A stretch of DNA of 64,000 nt from Ascidia mentula (Eukaryota; Chordata; Ascidiacea; Phlebobranchia; Ascidiidae), in the NCBI GenBank assembly GCA_947561715.1, contig OX387205.1, positions 4,965,001-5,029,000 on the forward strand. Reading direction: 5' to 3'. The position numbers and the translations under genes were made by a program. Every line of letters starts with the position of its first letter. Within the stretch, counting starts at the first letter, position 1. Below the pieces are notes generated by a model that had not been told where the DNA came from, ran no database searches, and was given only the letters and a program-made list of their open reading frames with translations. This document shows, one piece after another, positions 56,742 through 64,000 of the stretch.

Positions 56742-57798
56742 CTGTGTCGTAAACGTATTTGCTTTCGTCGTTTGTGGATTAACGCGGCGTTTCCTGTGAC
56801 ACCTGCACAAGTTCCACAGTGCTTGATAACTGCCGGATAAAAATGAAATACGGAGTGCAAACAGCTTGCTGCTATGCAAGCAGACACCGAAAGTACTCGG
56901 GTTCATATAAACATACAGAGGTGAAGGCATAACTCTGGTGAATCGAGATACCATGTGACCTTTGTAACTGTGATGGTTTTCAATCATGTTGACTACTTAC
57001 CATTAGTTAGACGGTGTTTTCCAGTCGATTACCAGCATAAGGCGAACACGTGCAATTTATTCTTGAATCGTACTTTATGCTTGGAGGAAGTTACGTTATA
57101 GAACCGTTTCTATGTTGGTGATTTTGCTGTATATTTTATGTAGCGTACAACAAAAACGCCCTAGTCTTAAGGCATTAAAAAAATCAAGATTACAGTAAAC
57201 GACGCGACGCACCAATTGGGAACCTCTGCTGCACGATGACCCATTCATTCACATTTGTTTGCGCTTGTTAAATGTAGCTCCATAGTTACTAATTCTGTTT
57301 AGGCGAATAGTAAGTTAGCGATCATACATTTTACTTCGAAAATCACACTTCTATTGCACTGATGCAACCTGTCACGGCCGGTAAACAACATAAAAAGTAC
57401 TGACTTTCTTCAAAGTGCTGGGATAGCTGCTAACAAGTAAGTACATGAAAAACCCTGATATTTGTGAAGACATTTCATTACTTAAGACCGAATTTCAACA
57501 ACTTACCTATTGTTCTGGATGTAACAAGCCATGTACTGTGCGAAGCTCAGAGTAAACATTATGGGGTGCAATTGGGACGAGGTTTGTTGAAGAAGACGGT
57601 TGCAGAGATATTGTTGAAACTGGATGGAATATTAACCCACATTAGCTTTTACAATGTTCGGAATGAAAATAATGCTGTCAGTTTCCCGATGCCGGATACC
57701 GTTTCTTATTAATACAATAAACTACCCGCACTTACATTTAGTTACTTAAAGTGTAAGTCTTCGAAAATTAGCGCAAATTTCAGATGGCTAAAAAGCAG

Positions 57799-57804
57799 TT
57801 TATT
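57799..57804 (-). terminator. Polyadenylation signal of the zinc-finger gene
   Basis: AATAAA on the minus strand begins about 20 nt after the stop codon at 57824. This supports reading the last exon through to that stop. Confidence 0.55.
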
Positions 57805-57823
57805 TCGCCAGAAGACTGAACAG

Positions 57824-60800
57824 TTAGCTAATAAGAATTCTTAAAATTCGGGGAAGCAATGTGCGATTGCAAATTAATTCGTGGTTGTTCAACGCAAGAA
57901 AATAGTTAAAATAATGATAAATAATGTAAGTGCAAATGCAAGATCTACAACGTATACCGGGGGGACAATCATAGTTACCATTATCGCTGAGGTTTGTTTT
58001 GAATGGTTGCGACTTGTGCTTATTGGTTTTGTGACTTTTCAATAGAATGCTTGTTCTTCCAGCGTAATTACACTGGTCACATTTGAACGGTTTCACCTGA
58101 CGGGACCTGCAAGATGTAACAACAAACAAAATACATTTTATTAAATCAATATATCAAACTACAATCACTAATCTCAAGGTTTCGTGTCACCCGAGGAAGC
58201 AAGTGGTAGCTCGCGTGCTATTTAAAGTGGTTCAAAAATTCCTTCGGTCAAAACAGCGCACTACAAACTATAGCAGCAAAGAAGCTAAAGACTGAAACCG
58301 CGTGCTGCAGAATTTTTGTATCAAAGATTAGGCGAATACATTTTTACCATCTTATTCACTGTCTCTCGTCTTTTTCGAAAGAAATAGTTAAACGCAATCA
58401 AGCAAATGATCTTAGAAACAAAATCAGCCAGATGTCTTACTCGTGTGTAGCCGTGTGTCTTGCTAGGGATCTTTCCGTCTGGGTCATGTAGGGACACTCC
58501 TCACATAGAAATACGGGCTTGGAAGCGTGTTCTTCCGCTAGGTGGTGCGCCATACTTTGCCGGTCAAAAAAGGATTGGTCACAGAGCTTGGTAAAGAGAA
58601 AAATAAGAGGTAAAAACGATAATCCTAAATGCTTGAATCTGGCTTATGAAGTAACAGTCATTCTTACGTCATCACTCACCACACAATTGAATTGCGAATC
58701 TTTGATAGCGTGAGTGAGAATGTGTTTTTGGAGGCATTCTTTCAGGTTTGTTCGGTAGGAGCATTGAGGACAAGGGTACCTCATCTTATCGCTTGAGACG
58801 TGTTTTGAGAGTCGGTGTCGCCGTATGGTGGCGCTATGGGGCGAGGTGTAGTCGCACTGGTTGCACTTGTATATCTACGAACAAAAAAGCAGTATTATCG
58901 GAAAACGCATAAACATTGCGTGCTCTCGTATGTCAAGCCAAGATCGACCCACTGCAATGGCTGTTACCCGCAAGTAGATTATATATTATGCATAAGATAC
59001 AAGGTGTATCTTCTGAGTTTTTTTTTGCTGAAGTAGGCAATACTTGATATAGTTTTTTGAAAGGAAATAACTACATGCAAACATGCAAATAATAATGTAA
59101 GGTTTTATACGATCTACAGAATATGACCTGTACCTTCATGTGGTTCATGGCTTTGTGGACATCCCATTCATTCTGATTTGTGGTCACAAATCGACACTGC
59201 CGACAAACAAGTTCGCCGGGTTTGCGATGTTTTACCACCATATGCTACAGAGAAAGAAAGGTTGTCGCAAAAAAATACTTCAGTCTAAAACAGTGGTTCT
59301 TAACCCTTTTTCTCTGATTTCCCATTTTCAGTTCAAACTGAGTCGTTATTTCCTGCTTCCACTTAAATTTTAAAACATAGAATTAAAGCATTGAATTTTG
59401 ACCGCATTGTGTGACCAAAGGTCAATAAGAGACACACAGTAGTACAAAATATAACATTTCTCTTGCAACTATTACTTTTTGTTTATTTCAGTGCCTAATT
59501 ACCCCCCTATAACCTTAGAATTTCCAACTATTCCTTTCAGGTTAAGAACCACTGGCCTAAAATATTTAAACACATGTTTTACATGTTCAGGAACAAAATG
59601 CACTATATTTATAAAAGCCAATAGGTATGTTTGTAGTTAAAGATATTACTTTGTTTTAAGAGCAATTTTGTAAGCATTTTTCACATTATGACAGGTAACA
59701 CTTAAATTGGGTAAAAAACACCAAACAATCAAATAAATTGTTGCCCAAAATTCCAACACAGTTTTCAGTTACCTGCTTGAGATTTTTGTGATCCTTGGTA
59801 CTGAATTCACAACCCTCAACTGTGCATTTGTGTGGCCTCTCACCTGTATGCACTAACATGTGCTTCTTCAGGTGGTGTCGAAGCCTGGAATGTATTGAAA
59901 AGTTGAAAGTGGAAGTTTGTAGTGATGTTGGCAATTAATTTTGTAACATTTGTGGCAAAACATAACACAGTCAGTGGCGGATCTAGAAAAAATATGAGGG
60001 GGTGTTCGGTTTCGGTACGTAATTAATGAAGCCGTTAGATGCGGTTACAATCTTTTTTCGGACATTTGTCATGCTGTAATTTTTTGTCAAAATCTTGGTG
60101 GGAACCAGTTTAGTTGTTGAATATGTTGCCAATATTACGCATGTTGAAAACAACTGTTAGCGCTTGCAAATGTGCAAAGAGGAATATAAGGCCACCGCAT
60201 GCAACATAGTTTTTATTTGTATGTTTTCTTGATAACGTAAGCCCATTTAATTCCTTTTAGATAACACGTATATTTAAACCTTTCTTTCAAAGTCGTGGTA
60301 ATGAAACTACGGCGCAAGCACTACCGCAAAAACTCGCATCGAGTGTTCCACAGTGTTACGCAATTGCGTAAGCCAGGAAGCCACCGTTTATGTGACGATT
60401 CGCGCCAACACTGGCGTTCGTATTTTGCAATGCTCGACCACAATTAACCTTAGTTTACAGCGGAAAATTGGGGAATTTCCAATTTTCGACCCCCCCTCGC
60501 TCTAAAAACAAATCTTTAATGGTCTAGAAATTGTAGCAGAAATGAATAAACTTATAAGGTCGCGCTTTCGAAAACAGTATTGTTGACGGGTTATTGACCA
60601 ACGGCACGACAAACGATTGTTTTATAAGCAGTCATCGCCGCGTGAATGCAGCGCGCGCGACCGAGAAACAAAGAAACAGCGGAGACGAACACTTGACCGT
60701 AGTGTTTGTTCCAGTGTAGCGGGAATTTAATCACACTTTCACGACCCACAAAACAATGTGCCAAAATGAGGGGGGTGTTCTGACACATAAACACCCACCC

Positions 60801-63508
60801 TAGATCCGCCACTGAACACAGTAGTTTTTAAAAATGTAGGATTTTATCAAAAAAAGTTTTTCAATGCTTGCCCTCACCACATAAAATTCACATAGTGCCA
60901 AATTGGTAAGGTATGAGATTGGTGCCTGTTACCTATAAGGTATATTACAAGGTCTGTTAAGTCCCCAACACCTGTTTTTTTTCATAACCAGGATTAAGAA
61001 TCACCAAATTCATAGACATTGGAGCAATAGGTTTTTTTATCATTCTAAACTTTTCTAGGTACAAGTAACTTTGTTTTTAAAATTACACAATTACTCACTT
61101 TGCCACATAGTTGCACTTTTCACAGAAGAAACACTTTTCATTTGGATGCATGATCGTCATATGAGCAAGCAGATCCTGTTTGCTGTTATAAGTAATTGCC
61201 ACTGCGTTGGACTGGGTAGTGCTGCAACTTTTGCAAATGTAAATGTTCTGATGTCTTGCCTTTATGTGTTCTTCCATGTCAATCTTTAAAAAATATATAT
61301 AGCCATTTGCATTACCTGCCAAATATGGTTTGATTACGCCAATAGTATCCACATCACAGACAATAGACATTTTGCAGAGGTGTTTGAAAATTATTTTAAT
61401 AAATTTGCCACTTCATGCAAATCATGGACATCAAATACAACTTTGCTATTCATTTACACATGTATTTGAAATCATGGACAAAGTTTAAAATACTTCCTAA
61501 AGTGTCTGAAGACAAAACAACTTGATACCTGGTTATCACAGTGGTGATTGCATATCTGACACACATACTGGTTGCCATGCATTTCCATTCTATGTTGGAC
61601 CAGTACATATTTGGATGGTGCCTTAAATCCACATTCATCACACAAATGGAAACCTCCCAGATGTGCAAATCGTCTTTGAATATTTATATACGGTGGTACT
61701 TAATATTATCACTTTTTCTTGTCACAATTGAAAAAAGAATAATGCGGTTTAACATGTTGCAAAATCATTAAGTGTATACCACACTGCACTTAAAGGAATT
61801 TGTTTAAATGACATGCTTGACAAGGCTTCATCATAAACTGTAAATAATAAAGCTTGTGTTGACTTACTTATGGTTACAAAGTGCGAAGGAACTAGCAAAC
61901 GTGAGATTACAACTGTCGCACTCATGTTTGTCTGGTTTGTTGTGTGTCTGCAACAAAACACGTCATCAGTCTAACATTTTCGGAATCGTAATTTTACACA
62001 ATGCTTACTTACCTCCATGTGCACCTTCAACGTGTGCCACTGGGCATTAGTAAAGTCACACATGATACATTTAAATGTATCTTTGTAATGGGAAAGAATG
62101 TGAATCTGGTGATCCTCGTCTCCGTTCGACCTACAGAAACAAACAGGTAGATTAATTTAAAAGCTTGATATTTCTTAACCTGTATTTCCCAAAATGATAC
62201 CTTGAGAAACAATGATATTTACAATAGATTGTCTAATATTGCACATCAACAACTGCAAAGACAGATTAAGTCCACAGAAGGTTTTTACCTTACTCTGCAT
62301 TTTGGGCAAATCAGTATTTCCTTCTGGTGCATTTTTCTGCAATGAGTTTCCAGTGACTGTTTCTGTTTGTATTTTTTGGGGCAATCAGGACATTTAAAAG
62401 ATGTTGAGCTGTCAACAACTTCTACTTGAATAGGTGTCATGTGATTTTCTTTTAAAAAAACAAATTCTATTAAGATCAGTGTTTTTGTTTTTCACCTCAT
62501 GATAAACAGAAATAGGAACCTGCAACTGCAACAACTCTGGAAGTTGATTGTTCTGTTACTCCACCACTTTCCTGAACAAATAAAGCCATTATTTTGAGGG
62601 CATGTGACAATTTCTTTACACCACATTGAAAGTGTCATATATGCAGTAAAGTTATGTAAGTTCACAAGTAAAGCAAAAAAGATGTTGCAATTTACCAGGG
62701 CATGGTCACCAACACCTTCCAATATCTTTCTCTTTTTAATTATTGTGCCATCAGCAAAGGCAGGTTTTAGATAAGAACTCTTTTGAAGCAAACTGCTGTT
62801 TAATGTTTGTAGTGTGCCAGCACCTCCTATATATTTTTATTTTTTTGGTTAAATATTAAGTATTAAATAACTTTTAATAATAATAACTATTAAGTATTAA
62901 ATGTACAGAGATGTAACTAATATTTTGATAGAATTCACATTAGCTAATTACTACTGTAAAGAAATGCTTAATCATTTATTACTCACGTTTTTTATTAGCA
63001 TTTTCATCTTCGCTTATGTCACATCTAATATTTTTATCAGCAACCTGAATGATAACATGATTAAATAAGCTAATACAAAAGCAAAAAAGTAATGCTTTTT
63101 GAAAATGAATGGCCCCAACCCGAGGTCTGTAATAATCAACTTTAAAGTTGCATAGAGATTTGTATCTATTTGGCTTGATATGGCTTAGAGATGGTAGCAT
63201 AATTAATGAATCTAATTCTAATATTTATTTATTTTTTGGGTTTTATGCAGCACACCTCTAGAGTTTCATGTTTTGTGGGGTGATGTTTCAAACTTTCTCA
63301 AACTAATAGCATTGGTCTACCAAAATTTCAGACTGACTATGACACTGTTACATAAATGTTCAAAAACACTTACAAGATGATTGTGACTGTTTTTGACATG
63401 TTCAAGCAGTTCTTTCCTTGTTGACAGCTCAATCAAACATCTTTTACATTTGTAAATTAGTGTCATAAATGAATTTAAGTCATCTTCATCTTCAAGTTTG
63501 CTGTCCAT
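57824..63508 (-). CDS. Poly-C2H2 zinc-finger protein, 16 fingers
   Basis: Probable nuclear DNA-binding protein. Exons 63374-63508, 62987-63044, 62696-62826, 62520-62571, 62289-62448, 62013-62130, 61868-61947, 61529-61673, 61099-61283, 59773-59884, 59134-59244, 58680-58874, 58441-58586 and 57824-58106 close in phase over 1911 nt, giving 636 aa. One finger (YKCKRC...HVKNSH) is near the N-terminus, followed by a linker with a basic patch (IIKKRKIL). Fifteen more fingers run in series from FKCPDC to FKCDQCNYAG...HKTNKH. Only one TGERP linker is present, after finger 9; the other linkers are irregular, and most fingers are cut by an intron. The irregular finger spacing recalls REST- or ZNF407-like proteins, but I cannot name an orthologue. 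The last about 50 residues look non-conserved; a donor at GATAATG|GTAACT could give another C-terminus. Confidence 0.88.
59291..59554. mobile_element. 264-bp hAT-like MITE
   Basis: The ends are perfect 15-bp terminal inverted repeats: CAGTGGTTCTTAACC at 59291-59305 and its reverse complement at 59540-59554. The flanking 8 bp are GTCTAAAA on the left (59283-59290) and GCCTAAAA on the right (59555-59562), a 7/8 match to an 8-bp target-site duplication. CAGTGGTTCT ends and an 8-bp duplication are characteristic of the hAT superfamily. There is no coding capacity. It sits in an intron of the zinc-finger gene (59245-59772). Confidence 0.85.
59972..60814. mobile_element. 843-bp non-autonomous hAT-like element
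   Basis: Perfect 15-bp terminal inverted repeats, CAGTGGCGGATCTAG (59972-59986) and its complement (60800-60814), are bounded by an exact 8-bp duplication AACACAGT (59964-59971 and 60815-60822). Both features define a hAT insertion. GAGGGGGTGTTC just inside the left end recurs, slightly altered, near the right end. The longest internal frame (60591-60812, -) has no transposase features, so it needs a transposase from elsewhere. The intact duplication and ends suggest a fairly recent insertion, in the intron between fingers 9 exons (59885-61098). Confidence 0.92.
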
Positions 63509-64000
63509 GCCTCTAGTTACAAGTGTAGGAGATAGCAACCAAATAGTAGACAGAAAAATGTCTTATCTTGCTTTTGGATAAGGAAGTTTTCCTGTGACCT
63601 ACAACTATAGAAAACGGAAGTTTAAGAATTGCTCAATACTGGTAATCGTGGTTCAATTCTTTAACTGCTGGACTTTTCAAGATGTACATCAACCATTATA
63701 AAATTTGCTAACAATAGTTTGCTAACATCTACCATAGAATTAAATAATTTGCAACATAAAAAGCACCCGGGTCTTTCCCAAACAACATAGAAGTAAAAAC
63801 ATACTGGGATAAAATTATGCTGTTTGTTTTTTTTAACTATTTTTGCATACATGAGCATACGTAATTTATATATTTTTTCATGTTAATTATAAATTTAACT
63901 AATGTAACAATTTGTGGTGATGATGGTGTTTTTGTGCAGTTTTTGTATACAAAGTTAGGCACGTGACTCCTCCAAGTGTGAAGTGAGTTACAAGCTTTAG
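63509..64000. other. Upstream flank of the zinc-finger gene
   Basis: This is AT-rich sequence without a supported gene. The reading frame of exon 1 is open for a few codons upstream of the chosen ATG, but without another ATG. Confidence 0.45.

Larger units (their letters stand above)
46568..57798. other. Long gene-poor gap upstream of PDE1
   Basis: No ORF here shows both a sensible start and splice partners or a recognisable domain. It may contain PDE1 5' exons and enhancers; perfect CREs occur at 47462 and 56734. Two stretches look repeat-derived: 52091-52370 (hAT-end-like text) and 54400-54790 (clustered CGAAT/ATTCGG palindromes). A TATAAAG lies near 49133 in a locally GC-richer stretch, with no gene assigned to it. 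Confidence 0.5.

Noticed and set aside
60591..60812. ORF inside the 843-bp hAT element as a transposase fragment
   Set aside because: Its end is just the translated terminal inverted repeat, and it shows no hAT dimerisation or catalytic motifs.

Overview
The window is animal nuclear DNA: AT-rich, with intron-dense protein genes whose exons are mostly 50-220 bp, GT-AG introns, and short gaps between genes. The proteins are bilaterian/deuterostome-like (WDR47, RNF121, DCUN1D5, PAK1IP1, PDE1, RPL12 and RPL41 orthologues). The compactness, a multi-CTLD lectin and many short introns suggest a tunicate (Ciona-like). That organism call is inference. I rebuilt eight gene models by hand, joining exons at visible splice sites and checking that reading phase closes across every junction.

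Layout. 21-5725 (-): N-terminal 17 exons of a secreted or receptor-type C-type lectin with at least five CTLDs, running off the left edge. 7642-13965 (-): WDR47, 18 exons, with a possible nested single-exon gene for a small membrane protein at 8297-8587 in its 16th intron. 14493-16775 (+): RPL12 (uL11), with a possible H/ACA snoRNA in intron 3. 17660-19818 (+): PAK1IP1. 20157-22275 (-): RNF121-type RING E3 ligase, with a GC-AG intron. 22414-22623 (+): small uncertain ORF. 22737-24620 (-): DCUN1D5-like cullin neddylation factor. 25719-26919 (+): RPL41. 29172-46567 (-): PDE1, the Ca2+/calmodulin-type cyclic nucleotide phosphodiesterase, with a 272-residue N-terminal exon separated by an 8.8 kb intron. 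46568-57798: a large gap in which I see no convincing gene. 57824-63508 (-): a 14-exon, 16-finger C2H2 zinc-finger protein whose introns carry two clear hAT-like non-autonomous transposons.

The genes do not form one pathway. RPL12, RPL41 and PAK1IP1 belong to the translation and ribosome-biogenesis machinery, RNF121 and DCUN1D5 to ubiquitin/NEDD8 ligation. Points worth following up are the nested membrane-protein ORF, the unusual N-terminus of PDE1, a surplus of perfect cAMP-response elements around PDE1, the intronic snoRNA candidate, and the two hAT-like insertions with target-site duplications.
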